A stretch of DNA of 64,000 nucleotides from Cryobacterium sp. PH31-O1 (GCF_030063455.1 NZ_JASITB010000002.1:310001-374000); one strand, 5' to 3'. Shown: positions 23,381 to 31,145, counted from the first letter of the stretch. Numbers and translations: made by a program. The notes: a model not told the origin generated them from the sequence alone.

Positions 23381-23860
23381 ATGGACCTCATCGACACCAA
23401 CGGCACCGCATCCTCGAGCAAGTCCCCCCGCAACCGCGCCCCGATCGGCACGGCGCTGGCCGGAGAACCGCTGCCCGGTGCCGGCAAGACGGTCATCAAT
23501 GACGGCGTCGTGGCCAAGGTAGCTGGTCTCGCCGCCCGCGATGTCAACGGAGTGCACGCGCTCGGTGGCGGCGCTGCTCGGGCCCTCGGAGCGATTCGTG
23601 AGGCCATGAACAACACCGATGTGAGCCAGGGCGTTTCGGTGGAGGTCGGCGAGACCCAGGTGGCGGTAGACGTGACTATTGTCGCCGAGTACCCGGTGTC
23701 GCTGCAGCAGGTGGCCAGCGACATCCGCTCCAATGTCATTGCCGCCGTGGAAGATCTCGTCGGCCTGGAAGTCACCGAGGTGAACGTGACGATCATCGAC
23801 ATTCATCTGCCGAGCGACGAAGCCCCTGACGCTGAACCGACCAAGGCCGCGCTCCGATGA
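23381..23860 (+). CDS. Asp23/Gls24 family envelope stress response protein
   Basis: The 159-residue protein has a disordered N-terminus and an Asp23 domain: GKTVINDGVVAKVAGLAARDVNGVHALGGGAARALGAI, GVSVEVGETQVAVDVTIVAEYPVSLQQVASDIRSNVIAAVEDLVGLEVTEVNVTIIDIHLP. In Firmicutes Asp23 lines the membrane through the anchor AmaP and is induced by cell-wall stress. A good AAGGAG lies before ATG 23381. It is the first gene of a five-gene plus-strand operon with four-base overlaps, divergent from the ECF sigma factor. Confidence 0.92.
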   Translation: MDLIDTNGTASSSKSPRNRAPIGTALAGEPLPGAGKTVINDGVVAKVAGLAARDVNGVHALGGGAARALGAIREAMNNTDVSQGVSVEVGETQVAVDVTIVAEYPVSLQQVASDIRSNVIAAVEDLVGLEVTEVNVTIIDIHLPSDEAPDAEPTKAALR

Positions 23861-24051
23861 CCACCGCGACCCGCACCGGAATGCTGGTCGGAGCGGTTCT
23901 GGCGCTGACTTGGATGATTCTGGGCTTCTGGGCGTTCCTGTTCGTCGGCTTGGCCATGCTGGTCGGCGCTCTGGTGGGCCGAGTGATCGACGGCCGTCTC
24001 GACCTGACCAGCTTGATCGGAGCATTCCAGGGAAAGCGTTCCTCGTCGTGA
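23857..24051 (+). CDS. DUF2273-type small membrane protein
   Basis: The 64-residue protein is mostly two adjacent hydrophobic segments (MLVGAVLALTWMILGFWAFLFVGLAMLVGALVGRVIDG) followed by DLTSLIGAFQGKRSSS. Its length, the GxVIDG(R) turn and its position directly after asp23 match DUF2273 proteins of asp23 operons. It overlaps the previous gene by four bases (ATGA). It may help hold Asp23 at the membrane; direct evidence in Actinobacteria is lacking. Confidence 0.85.
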   Translation: MTTATRTGMLVGAVLALTWMILGFWAFLFVGLAMLVGALVGRVIDGRLDLTSLIGAFQGKRSSS

Positions 24052-24488
24052 GCGTCACGACCAACTCTGCGGACTGGTTTCTCGAAGCGCAAACGGCCGC
24101 GAACACGAGAGCGGAAGCGCCGGCGATCGACACCCCGGAGGCGAGCCGCGGACGAACCCGCATCGTGCCGCGGGCACTGCGCCAGATCGTCGGGATGGTC
24201 ACCGCGGAATCACTCGGCGTCAGGCCGAACCAGGTCAGCGTGGAGCTCGGCGACGACCATGGAATGCTTGCGCTCACGATCAGCACGTCGATTCGCGTCG
24301 TTTCCCTGAAGCGCGTCACGCTCGAACCGGCCCTCATTGCGCGCACCGGAGGAACTATCCTGGCTCGCTCAGCCACCTCTCAGACGGAGATTCGTCGCCG
24401 CGTCGGTGAACTGACCGGCGCTGATATCGGCCGGGTCACCGTGTGCCTGACCGGCGTGGATGTCACCGCGGAACGGCGTGTGCGATGA
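24048..24488 (+). CDS. Second Asp23-related protein of the operon
   Basis: The 146-residue product starts at GTG 24048, overlapping the previous stop as GTGA. After a variable N-terminus comes RTRIVPRALRQIVGMVTAESLGVRPNQVSVELGDDHGMLALTISTSIRVV and later TILARSATSQTEIRRRVGELTGADIGRVTVCLTGVDV. The pattern (helix with I-V, then alternating strands, then RxVxELTGxxIxxVxVxxxGV) is that of a divergent Asp23 domain. It is probably soluble. With the neighbouring paralogues it could form a mixed Asp23 assembly. Confidence 0.75.
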   Translation: MSVTTNSADWFLEAQTAANTRAEAPAIDTPEASRGRTRIVPRALRQIVGMVTAESLGVRPNQVSVELGDDHGMLALTISTSIRVVSLKRVTLEPALIARTGGTILARSATSQTEIRRRVGELTGADIGRVTVCLTGVDVTAERRVR

Positions 24489-25069
24489 ATACCGCGGTGT
24501 CAGCGACCTACGCGCGCATCAGCCGACGGGAACTGCATTCGCCGCGGTCGGTCGCGGCGATCGCGGTGGCCGTCGTGATCATGCTGTTGTGCGGCTGGCT
24601 GGGCGCCGAAATCGTGCTGCACCTGCTCGGCCAGCCTGCCCTGCTGGCGACGCCCGGCGCTCTCGCGGACGGTGTCGCATCCGCTTCGACCGCGCCCACT
24701 TCCTTGCTCATCGGCCTGGCCTCCGGCTGCGCCCTGATCGGCCTCGTGCTCCTGGTGGTCGCCGTGACACCGGGGCGCCGCGCACGACACCTGATCGATT
24801 CCGAGCGCATGGTGACCGTTGTCGATGACGAGGTCATCGCATCCGCTCTCGCCGGGCGCGCCGCGCGGGTGGGCGGGATCGACCCCGACAACACCCGGGT
24901 GAGCGTCTCGCGCCGCCTCGCCACGGTGCACCTCGTGCCAACATCGGGGCGACCGGTGCACCGTGACACCGTGCTGGATGCCGTGCGCGGCCAGCTCGAC
25001 GGGCTGAACCTGCGGCCACCCCTGCAGTCCCGGGTGGTTGTGGCTCTCGGCGGAAAGGTCGGCGCGTGA
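24485..25069 (+). CDS. DUF6286 domain membrane protein
   Basis: The 194-residue protein has two membrane segments (about 21-48 and 76-97: SVAAIAVAVVIMLLCGWLGAEIVLHLL and LLIGLASGCALIGLVLLVVAVTP) followed by a cytoplasmic domain with DDEVIASALAGRAARVGGIDPDNTRVSVSRRLATVHLVPTSGRPV, typical of DUF6286. The C-terminal part resembles the soluble domain of AmaP-like anchors. ATG 24485 overlaps the upstream TGA. It is likely a membrane partner for the Asp23-type proteins around it. Confidence 0.85.
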   Translation: MNTAVSATYARISRRELHSPRSVAAIAVAVVIMLLCGWLGAEIVLHLLGQPALLATPGALADGVASASTAPTSLLIGLASGCALIGLVLLVVAVTPGRRARHLIDSERMVTVVDDEVIASALAGRAARVGGIDPDNTRVSVSRRLATVHLVPTSGRPVHRDTVLDAVRGQLDGLNLRPPLQSRVVVALGGKVGA

Positions 25070-25671
25070 ACAACACCAATCGTGCGCTCAACCGCAGCCT
25101 GGTTCTCGGGGCGGGCCTGCTGCTGCTCGCCGCAGCCGCCGTGCTCGGGCTTCTCGCGACGCAGTCCGCGATGGCGGATGCCTGGGGTTCGGTTGCCGAC
25201 AGCGCACGCGCGTCGGTCGCGCCCTGGTTCCAGGCCACTCCCCTGGCGGCAACAGGAAACAGCTGGCTCTGGATCGTCGTCGTTGCCGTGCTGACGGTGA
25301 TCGTGGGTCTGCTGCTGGGTTTCATTCTGCGGCAGGGCCGCGGCCACTCCGGCCGGCTGATCAGCGAGCAGACCACGGACTGGGGCAGCACCCAGGTTGA
25401 TTCGGCCGTCGCCGAGCAAGCGTTGCAGCACGCGCTCACGGAACATCCGGAGTTTCTATCAACCCGCGTCTCGACCTACCGCGTCGCGCGCCAGGCCGTA
25501 CTGAAAGTCTCGGTGACCTGCCGTCGCGGCACTTCCCCGATCGACGTCGTGCGCATCGTCGAAGCGGCACTCACCGCCCTCGACGAGCTCCTCGGCCTGC
25601 GAATCCCCGCCCTGCTGCAGATCAGCGGTGGCTTTCGGGTGCGCACCAGCCGAACCACACGAATCCGCTAG
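25066..25671 (+). CDS. AmaP-like alkaline shock response membrane anchor
   Basis: The 201-residue protein starts at GTG 25066 (GTGA overlap). It has two transmembrane helices (LVLGAGLLLLAAAAVLGLLA near 12-31; WLWIVVVAVLTVIVGLLLGFIL near 67-88) and a cytoplasmic domain with TQVDSAVAEQALQHALTEHPEFLSTRVSTYRVARQAVLKVSVTCRRGTSPIDVVRIVEAALTALDELLG. Hairpin-plus-soluble-domain topology matches AmaP, the Asp23 anchor of staphylococci. It ends the tightly overlapping operon; CsbD follows after a gap. Confidence 0.82.
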   Translation: MNNTNRALNRSLVLGAGLLLLAAAAVLGLLATQSAMADAWGSVADSARASVAPWFQATPLAATGNSWLWIVVVAVLTVIVGLLLGFILRQGRGHSGRLISEQTTDWGSTQVDSAVAEQALQHALTEHPEFLSTRVSTYRVARQAVLKVSVTCRRGTSPIDVVRIVEAALTALDELLGLRIPALLQISGGFRVRTSRTTRIR

Positions 25672-25757
25672 AGCACCCGAAAAGCCCCACTACTCACGTT
25701 CGGCGCGCCCGCGCCGAACAGCCCCCCGAAAAAACACCACCCGAAAGAGAGAACACG

Positions 25758-25931
25758 ATGAGTGCATCGGACAAGATCAAGAACGCCGCGCAGGACCTCA
25801 AGGGCAAGGCCACCGAGGCGGTCGGTAAGGCCACCAACGACGACTCCAAGGTCGCCGAAGGCCGTGCCGACCAGACCAAGGCGAGCGCCAAGAAGGTCGG
25901 CGAAGACGTCAAGGACGTCTTCAAGGACTAG
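25758..25931 (+). CDS. CsbD family stress protein
   Basis: The 57-residue hydrophilic protein MSASDKIKNAAQDLKGKATEAVGKATNDD and its Lys/Ala/Asp-rich remainder match the CsbD family, small general-stress proteins under alternative sigma control in several bacteria. The frame was found by eye because it is short; a purine-rich GAAAGAGAGA precedes the ATG. It lies 86 bp after the AmaP-like gene and so may have its own promoter. Biochemical function is unknown. Confidence 0.9.
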   Translation: MSASDKIKNAAQDLKGKATEAVGKATNDDSKVAEGRADQTKASAKKVGEDVKDVFKD

Positions 25932-26023
25932 TCCCACCCGGGTGCGCGGCGGGCGCTGAGACCTGCCGCGCACCATCACCCCCTGGCCCAGTGGCCGAAT
26001 ATCACGCCATGAAAGGAAGCACA

Positions 26024-26779
26024 ATGTCCAACCTCTATGCAACCTCGCCGGCCTCGAGCGCCGAAGATTCCGAGTTCGACGGTTCGTCGCCCGCAAAGAC
26101 CGCCGCGACCCACACCGCGAACGTTGCCGCCGACCAGGCCGCGAATGTGGGCGACACCGCAGCGCACGCGGCCGGTCAGGTCGCCGACGTCACCAAGGAT
26201 GAAGTGGGCAAGGTCGCCGCCGAGACCAAGAAGCAGGCGAAAGATCTGCTCACGGATGCCCGCAGCCAGCTCACCGAACAGGCCGGCGAACAGCAGGCCC
26301 GAGTCGCCGGGGGCCTCCGCTCGATCAGCGACGAACTGACCCAGATGGCCGGCGCATCCGACGCTGACGGGGTCGCGACCGACCTCGTGCGTCAGGCCGC
26401 GTCGCGTGCCGGCACCGTCGCCAACTGGCTCGACGACCGCGACCCCGGGTCGCTGCTCGACGAGGTGCGCTCCTATGCCCGGCGCAAGCCCGGCACATTC
26501 ATAGCCCTGGCCGCCGCCGCGGGCATCCTGGCGGGCCGGTTGACCCGCTCGGTCGCCGCGGATTCTGCCAACGAGGCAAAGACCCCGGCCAACGACCTCG
26601 GTGTTACCACCCCGCGGTACACCGGCACAGCAGATGCTCGCACCGGCTTGGCCAGCACCGGCAGCGCAGTCGGCAACACAGAAATCGTCGGGCTCGCCGA
26701 TACGAGCGACCGCACGGGCGTCGCCGAGCAGCCCGGCCTGCTTGGCGATGACCCCAACCTGGCGGTTCCAAAACGATGA
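26024..26779 (+). CDS. Alanine-rich, LEA-like membrane-associated protein
   Basis: The 251-residue protein has a long Ala/Asp/Lys/Thr-rich amphipathic region (THTANVAADQAANVGDTAAHAAGQVADVTKDEVGKVAAETKKQAKDLLTDARSQLTEQAGEQQ) like LEA or apolipoprotein helices, then GGLRSISDELTQMAGASDADGVATDLVRQAASRAGTVANWLDDRDPGSLLDEVRSYARRKPGTFIALAAAAGILAGRLTR, with one short hydrophobic helix, and a polar tail. ATG 26024 with AAAGGAAGC is preferred over an upstream ATG at 26009. Four-base overlap with the next gene shows an operon with the holin-like and DUF3618 proteins. Confidence 0.75.
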   Translation: MSNLYATSPASSAEDSEFDGSSPAKTAATHTANVAADQAANVGDTAAHAAGQVADVTKDEVGKVAAETKKQAKDLLTDARSQLTEQAGEQQARVAGGLRSISDELTQMAGASDADGVATDLVRQAASRAGTVANWLDDRDPGSLLDEVRSYARRKPGTFIALAAAAGILAGRLTRSVAADSANEAKTPANDLGVTTPRYTGTADARTGLASTGSAVGNTEIVGLADTSDRTGVAEQPGLLGDDPNLAVPKR

Positions 26780-27192
26780 CCGATCTGCACACTCCATCGG
26801 AGCAGAAGGCCGCGCAAACCTCCCTGGGAGATCTGCTGGGAGAAGTCACCCGTGACCTCTCCACGCTCATGCGCCAGGAACTCGAGCTGGCCAAGGCCGA
26901 GCTGCGCCAATCGGCTACCCGGGCCGGAAAGGGTGCCGGCATGTTGGGCGGTGCCGGATATGCCGCGATCATGGCCGTGCTGTTCCTGTCGATCGCCCTC
27001 TGGTGGGGCCTGGGCTACCTGGTTGGAAACGGCTGGTCCGGCCTGATCGTGGCCGGAATCTGGGCAATCATCGGCCTCGTGCTCTTCGTGCTGGGCCGCA
27101 ATGAAATGAAAGCCGTCAGGGGTGCGCCGCGCACCGTTGATTCCCTGAAGAAGATCCCCGACACACTGAAACGAAATGAGGAAAACCGATGA
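26776..27192 (+). CDS. Holin-like DUF1469 (PF07332-type) membrane protein
   Basis: The 138-residue protein has an amphipathic N-terminus SLGDLLGEVTRDLSTLMRQELELAKAELRQSATRAGKGAGMLGGAGYAA, two transmembrane helices (IMAVLFLSIALWWGLGYLV; LIVAGIWAIIGLVLFVLG) and a short basic tail. It fits the so-called phage holin family / actinobacteriophage holin III superfamily, which in chromosomes is a stress-associated membrane protein rather than a lysis gene. It overlaps both neighbours by four bases, and no other phage gene is nearby. Confidence 0.87.
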   Translation: MTDLHTPSEQKAAQTSLGDLLGEVTRDLSTLMRQELELAKAELRQSATRAGKGAGMLGGAGYAAIMAVLFLSIALWWGLGYLVGNGWSGLIVAGIWAIIGLVLFVLGRNEMKAVRGAPRTVDSLKKIPDTLKRNEENR

Positions 27193-27812
27193 CCGACACC
27201 GACCGCACCCCCGACCAGATCCGGGCCGACATCGAGCGCACCCGGCGCGAGCTCGGCGGCGACGTCGATGCGCTCGCCGACAAGGTCACGCCGTCCAAGA
27301 TCATGCAGCGCCAGAGCGACAAGGTAAAGTCTGCCTTCGGTTCGGTATCGGAGCGGGTCATGGGCGCGGCCTCGCACACCGGAGACACTGTGGCCTCGGT
27401 AACCGACACCATGGGTGAGCTGCCGCACCAGGCGGCCGATAAGGCTAAGGGCAATCCCCTCGCCGTTGGTCTCATCGCCTTCGGCATTGGCTGGTTGGCC
27501 GCATCCCTGGTGCCGGCCAGCGACAAGGAAAAGCAGCTCGCGGGTTCCCTGAAGGAAGCCGCCCAGCCGCTCATCTCGGAGGCGACGGACGCCGTCAAGC
27601 AGCTGGCCGACAACCTGCGCGAACCCGCAGAAGAGGCCGTCGCCGCGGTAAAGAGCAGCGCTACCGGCGCCGTAGACGAGGTCAAATCGGCAGCGCAAAA
27701 CGCTGCGACCGACGTCAAGGACGAGGCGCAGTCGGCGAAGGACACCGTCGCCGACACCGCTCGTGACGAGGCCTCAGCCGCCAAGCACAAAACGGACAAC
27801 GACCGGTACTGA
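27189..27812 (+). CDS. DUF3618 domain-containing membrane protein
   Basis: The N-terminus TDRTPDQIRADIERTRRELGGDVDALADKVTPSKIMQRQ is the DUF3618 signature. A hydrophobic stretch NPLAVGLIAFGIGWLAASLVP follows near residue 95, then an Ala/Lys/Asp-rich amphipathic tail resembling LEA repeats (AVAAVKSSATGAVDEVKSAAQNAATDVKDEAQSAKD). The protein is 207 residues long. DUF3618 and DUF1469 genes are commonly paired in Actinobacteria. It is the last gene of the three-gene overlap operon, followed by a hairpin at 27842. Confidence 0.88.
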   Translation: MTDTDRTPDQIRADIERTRRELGGDVDALADKVTPSKIMQRQSDKVKSAFGSVSERVMGAASHTGDTVASVTDTMGELPHQAADKAKGNPLAVGLIAFGIGWLAASLVPASDKEKQLAGSLKEAAQPLISEATDAVKQLADNLREPAEEAVAAVKSSATGAVDEVKSAAQNAATDVKDEAQSAKDTVADTARDEASAAKHKTDNDRY

Positions 27813-27841
27813 TTCACCGAGCATCCGCTTCACCTGAGAAG

Positions 27842-27873
27842 TCTGGCGAAACCGAGAACTCGACCCCGCCAGA
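27842..27873 (+). terminator. Hairpin after the DUF3618 operon
   Basis: TCTGGCG pairs with CGCCAGA (7 bp, 18-nt loop) 30 bp after the stop codon, followed by ATTTATG. It is a plausible intrinsic terminator. Confidence 0.45.
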
Positions 27874-27899
27874 TTTATGAGAACGCAGTAGATTTCACC

Positions 27900-27940
27900 G
27901 CCGGGGATCGCGGTCGCCCTAGTCGATCGCGACCCCCGGC
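27900..27940 (+). terminator. Strong GC hairpin upstream of the yihY-like gene
   Basis: GCCGGGGATCGCG pairs with CGCGACCCCCGGC (one mismatch) around a loop of about 15 nt. It ends 26 bp before the next ATG. It could be a second terminator of the upstream operon or an attenuator for the downstream gene. Confidence 0.45.
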
Positions 27941-27966
27941 CTCATTCGACCCGAGCAGGAGACCCC

Positions 27967-29025
27967 ATGGTTGATCACGGCCAGAGCCAGAAACTCTCCG
28001 ACGCCCCCGCGCCCGACGACGACCGCAAACCCGACTCCCCGACCGAAGTCACCAGAACATCGTGGAAGTACGTCTTCAAGCGCACGCTGGCCGAATTTGG
28101 AACCGATCAGTGCACCGACATTGCGGCGTCGCTCACCTACTACGCCGTGCTGTCGCTGTTTCCGGCGCTCATCGCCCTGGTCTCCCTGCTCGGCGTGTTC
28201 GGGCAGGGAAAGCAGTCAGCCGACACCCTGCTGACGGTTCTCGCCTCGGTCGCTCCCGGGGACGCCCTCGCGGTCATTCGCGGACCGATCGAACAGTTCA
28301 GCACCGCGCCGTCGGCCGGGTTCGCACTGGTGGCTGGCATCGCGGTGGCGATCTGGTCGGCATCCGGTTATGTCGGCGCCTTCAGCCGGGCCATGAACCG
28401 CATCTATGAGATCGACGAGGGCCGCACGTTTCTCAAGCTCAAGCCGACCCAATTGTTCGTGACCGTCATCGGCATCGCCTTGCTGCTCGTGGTCGTGCTC
28501 ATTTTGGTCGTTTCCGGCCCCGTGACGGATGCCGTGGGCGCAGCCCTAGGGCTCGGCCAGACCGTGCAGGTGGTCTGGTCCATCGCCAAGTGGCCGGTGC
28601 TCGCGGCCGCCGTCGTGCTGCTGATCGCGGTGCTGTACTACTTCACGCCGAACGTGCGGCAGCCGAAGTTTCGCTGGATGAGCCTCGGGGCGCTCGTCGC
28701 GCTCGTGGCGATCGTCGTCGCCTCGCTCGGCTTCGGCTTCTATGTCACGACGTTCTCGAACTATGCCAAAACCTACGGCTCGCTGGCCGGGATCGTGATT
28801 TTTCTGCTCTGGCTGTGGCTGACCAACCTCGCCCTGCTGTTCGGAGCAGAATTCGACGCCGAACTCGAACGCGCACGCCAGCTGCAGGCCGGTATCGCCG
28901 CCGAGCAGAACATTCAGCTGCCGCCGCGCGGAACCAAGAAGAGCCAGAAGGCCGCCCTGAAGGAGATGCAGACCGTCGCCGACGGCCGTCGCATTCGCAA
29001 AGCCAACGCCACCCCGCGCAAGTAA
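27967..29025 (+). CDS. YihY/virulence factor BrkB family membrane protein
   Basis: The 352-residue polytopic protein has the family signature near the N-terminus, DQCTDIAASLTYYAVLSLFPALIALVSLLGVFG, then IRGPIEQFSTAPSAGFALVAGIAVAIWSASGYVGAFSRAMNRIYEIDE and a late YAKTYGSLAGIVIFLLWLWLTNLALLFGAEFDAELERAR. About six transmembrane helices are expected. Both tails are charged and cytoplasmic. Despite the old RNase BN name, the family are membrane proteins of uncertain, possibly transport or envelope, function. Its position after the stress genes may be meaningful. Confidence 0.93.
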   Translation: MVDHGQSQKLSDAPAPDDDRKPDSPTEVTRTSWKYVFKRTLAEFGTDQCTDIAASLTYYAVLSLFPALIALVSLLGVFGQGKQSADTLLTVLASVAPGDALAVIRGPIEQFSTAPSAGFALVAGIAVAIWSASGYVGAFSRAMNRIYEIDEGRTFLKLKPTQLFVTVIGIALLLVVVLILVVSGPVTDAVGAALGLGQTVQVVWSIAKWPVLAAAVVLLIAVLYYFTPNVRQPKFRWMSLGALVALVAIVVASLGFGFYVTTFSNYAKTYGSLAGIVIFLLWLWLTNLALLFGAEFDAELERARQLQAGIAAEQNIQLPPRGTKKSQKAALKEMQTVADGRRIRKANATPRK

Positions 29026-29038
29026 GAGTTGCGCGACG

Positions 29039-29059
29039 CCCCGTCCTTATTGGACGGGG
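29039..29059 (+). terminator. Hairpin terminator after the yihY-like gene
   Basis: CCCCGTCC-TTATT-GGACGGGG is a perfect 8-bp stem 13 bp after the stop. The right arm also begins a perfect 22-bp GC palindrome at 29052-29073. Confidence 0.6.
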
Positions 29060-29071
29060 CCCGGGCCCCGT

Positions 29072-29124
29072 CCCCGGGCCCAGGTTAGATCATGGGCCCG
29101 CGTTCCGGGCCCGGGCCCCGTCCG
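29072..29124. repeat. 53-bp GC-rich repeat, copy 2
   Basis: It is inverted relative to 15125-15177 and 94% identical (3 mismatches, all within a 5-bp stretch). It begins CCCCGGGCCCAG and ends GGGCCCCGTCCG. Immediately upstream, 29052-29073 is a perfect 22-bp palindrome sharing the GGGGCCCGGGCCCC core, so the locus may hold one and a half units. Confidence 0.8.
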
Positions 29125-29179
29125 CGATACCCGCACGTGCTGGTTGAATAGGGGTACCCGGCGACACGGGCGACACCGA

Positions 29180-30469
29180 ATGGGGACACGCGTGCGATTG
29201 CTCTACGCGCTGCTCCTGAGCGGCATAATCCTGTGCGTGGGGCTATCGGTGCTGCTTCCCGACGTGACACTGGCCGCCGGCGGCTTCACCATTGCCGCCG
29301 CCGCGGTCGGTCTGGCACTGGTGACCCGCACGCAGCGCGTTATTGCGATGGTGCTGATCGGCGTGGGGCTGGCATCCGTTGTGCTGGCGCTTCAGTTCGG
29401 CGGCAAGATCGAGACCCGCGATCTGCTCTCGGTCAACCAGGACCTCATCGGCATGCTCACGGCGGTGTCATTTCTGCGGCTCATCACACCGACCGCGCTG
29501 ACCACGCGCACCCGGCTGCACGGCCGGCTCGCCGTGGTGCGAACCGCGCTGGCAACGCACGCGCTCGGCGCCATCATCAATATCGGTGCGGTCAGCATCG
29601 TCGGCGACCACCTGCGCGGCCGGTCAACGCTCCGGCTCGCCGATGCCGCGCTGTTGGCCCGGGCGTTCTCGGCGGCGGCGTTCTGGTCGCCGTTCTGGGC
29701 GGCCGCAGCGGCCGCCACCACGCTCGTACCGGGAGCGAACTCCCTCGTTCTGCTCCTGGTGGGCTTGGCGCTCGCGCTGGTGGCGATCGGCCTGAGCGTC
29801 TGGGACATCTTTCACCAATGGGGCCGCGAACTGCCCGCGTACACTGGCTACTCCCTCAGCTGGGCGCTGGTGCGTATACCACTAGCCCTCGTGGCCCTCG
29901 TGATCAGCGCCCACCAGCTGTTGCCCTCGGTTGCCGTGCCGCGCATCGTGCTGCTCGCCGGCCTCGGCGTGACCCTGATCGGCCTGCTCATCATCAACGG
30001 TCGCGGGGCTCTGCGCGCACTCGCCCGGCACGCCCGGCACGACCTGCCCCAGCTGCGCGGCGAGGTCACACTCTTCGCCTCAGCCGGCGTGCTCGCCGTT
30101 GGCCTGCGCATGCTGCTTCCTCTGTTCGACCTGCCGCTGCCCGTGTCCGAATTCACCGTTCCGGTCGCCTGGGCCATGATGCTCGCCATGATTCTGCTCG
30201 CACTGGTCGGGGTGCACCCGGTCGTGTCGGTCGCGATCGTCGCGGCGCTGGTGCATCCGCTGCACCCCGACCCCACCCTGTTCGTTCTCGCCGCGTGCAT
30301 CGGCTGGGGAGTGTCGACGGCGGTCGGACCGATCACCGGCTTGACCATGCTGCTCAGTGCGCGTTACGGCATCGACAGCATCACCCTCACCCGCCGCAAC
30401 CTGGTCTATCTGGCGGCCGTGCTCGTCGCCGCGTGGCCGGCGCTGCTGCTCTGCGCGGCGTTGGTCTGA
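29180..30469 (+). CDS. Polytopic membrane protein of unknown function
   Basis: The protein of about 429 residues has roughly ten to twelve hydrophobic segments in two halves (for example LLYALLLSGIILCVGLSVLLP, SLVLLLVGLALALVAIGLSVWDIFH, TLFASAGVLAVGLRMLLPLFDLPLP, AMMLAMILLALVGVHPVVSVAIVAAL). The later VGVHPVVSVAIVAALVHP and GWGVSTAVGPITGLTMLLSARYGI resemble ion-transporter-superfamily re-entrant motifs (TTT/DASS/ArsB-like), so a solute transporter is possible. ATG 29180 is chosen; TTG 29144 is an alternative. A very strong terminator shared with carD follows. Confidence 0.7.
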   Translation: MGTRVRLLYALLLSGIILCVGLSVLLPDVTLAAGGFTIAAAAVGLALVTRTQRVIAMVLIGVGLASVVLALQFGGKIETRDLLSVNQDLIGMLTAVSFLRLITPTALTTRTRLHGRLAVVRTALATHALGAIINIGAVSIVGDHLRGRSTLRLADAALLARAFSAAAFWSPFWAAAAAATTLVPGANSLVLLLVGLALALVAIGLSVWDIFHQWGRELPAYTGYSLSWALVRIPLALVALVISAHQLLPSVAVPRIVLLAGLGVTLIGLLIINGRGALRALARHARHDLPQLRGEVTLFASAGVLAVGLRMLLPLFDLPLPVSEFTVPVAWAMMLAMILLALVGVHPVVSVAIVAALVHPLHPDPTLFVLAACIGWGVSTAVGPITGLTMLLSARYGIDSITLTRRNLVYLAAVLVAAWPALLLCAALV

Positions 30470-30568
30470 CCCGGCGCGGGTGGATAGCGAACTACCGGGC
30501 CCGTTACCCTGGCGCACACGCAGATCAAGCGCCTTCAGGTGGATGCCGGCGGCAACAGATCAAAACAC

Positions 30569-30607
30569 AGGAGCACCCTCGTTCGCGCGGCGAACGAGGG
30601 TGCTCCT
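30569..30607. terminator. 18-bp perfect hairpin, bidirectional terminator
   Basis: Starting AGGAGCACCCTCGTTCGC, the left arm pairs perfectly with 30590-30607 across a 3-nt loop. On the minus strand it is followed by TGTTTTG, fitting termination of carD 9 bp after its stop. Confidence 0.85.
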
Positions 30608-30615
30608 GTGGCAAA

Positions 30616-31134
30616 TTAGACGGCGACTTCGACCGGCTCGTCGCTGACGACGTAGTTCTGAATCTCGATGAGCAGCAGGTCGCCGGCTTCCTGGTCGGTC
30701 AGGCCCTGGGCCAGAGCGAGTTCGGAGACGAGGATCTGGCGGGCCTTTTCGAGCATGCGTTTTTCGCCGGCAGAAACGCCCTTGTCCTGGTCGCGACGCC
30801 ACAGGTCGCGCACGACCTCACTGACGCGGTAAACGCTGCCGCTGGCCATCTTCTCCTGGTTGGCCTTGTAGCGGCGCGACCAGTTGCCCGGCTCTTCGGT
30901 GAAGGCGTTCTGCAGAATTTCGTATACGGCGCTGACACCAGCGGCATCGATGACGTCGCGCACGCCGACGAGCTCGACGTTGTCGACCGGCAGCTGAATG
31001 GTTAGCGCGCTGGTGTGCACGTTAAGGGTCATGAACTGCTTCTCGACGCCCTTGATGGTGCGGGTCGCGAGGGCCGTGATGGTGACCGCTCCGTGGTGCG
31101 GGTAGACCAGGGTTTCGCCGATTTCAATCTTCAT
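30616..31134 (-). CDS. carD: CarD family transcriptional regulator
   Basis: CarD binds the RNA polymerase beta subunit and stabilises open promoter complexes, especially at rRNA promoters. The 172-residue protein has the Tudor-like RNAP-interaction domain at the N-terminus (MKIEIGETLVYPHHGAVTITALATRTIKGVEKQFMTLNV) and the helical DNA-binding part (NWSRRYKANQEKMASGSVYRVSEVVRDLWRRDQDKGVSAGEKRMLEKARQILVSELALA). Length and motifs are those of mycobacterial CarD with a slightly longer, acidic C-terminus. It is transcribed alone into the strong terminator at 30569. Confidence 0.95.
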   Translation of the reverse strand: MKIEIGETLVYPHHGAVTITALATRTIKGVEKQFMTLNVHTSALTIQLPVDNVELVGVRDVIDAAGVSAVYEILQNAFTEEPGNWSRRYKANQEKMASGSVYRVSEVVRDLWRRDQDKGVSAGEKRMLEKARQILVSELALAQGLTDQEAGDLLLIEIQNYVVSDEPVEVAV

Positions 31135-31145
31135 AGAATGCGCCT

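Noticed and set aside
26776..27192. Holin gene as a sign of a prophage
   Set aside because: The protein is the chromosomal holin-like DUF1469 type, in an operon with DUF3618; no other phage genes are nearby.
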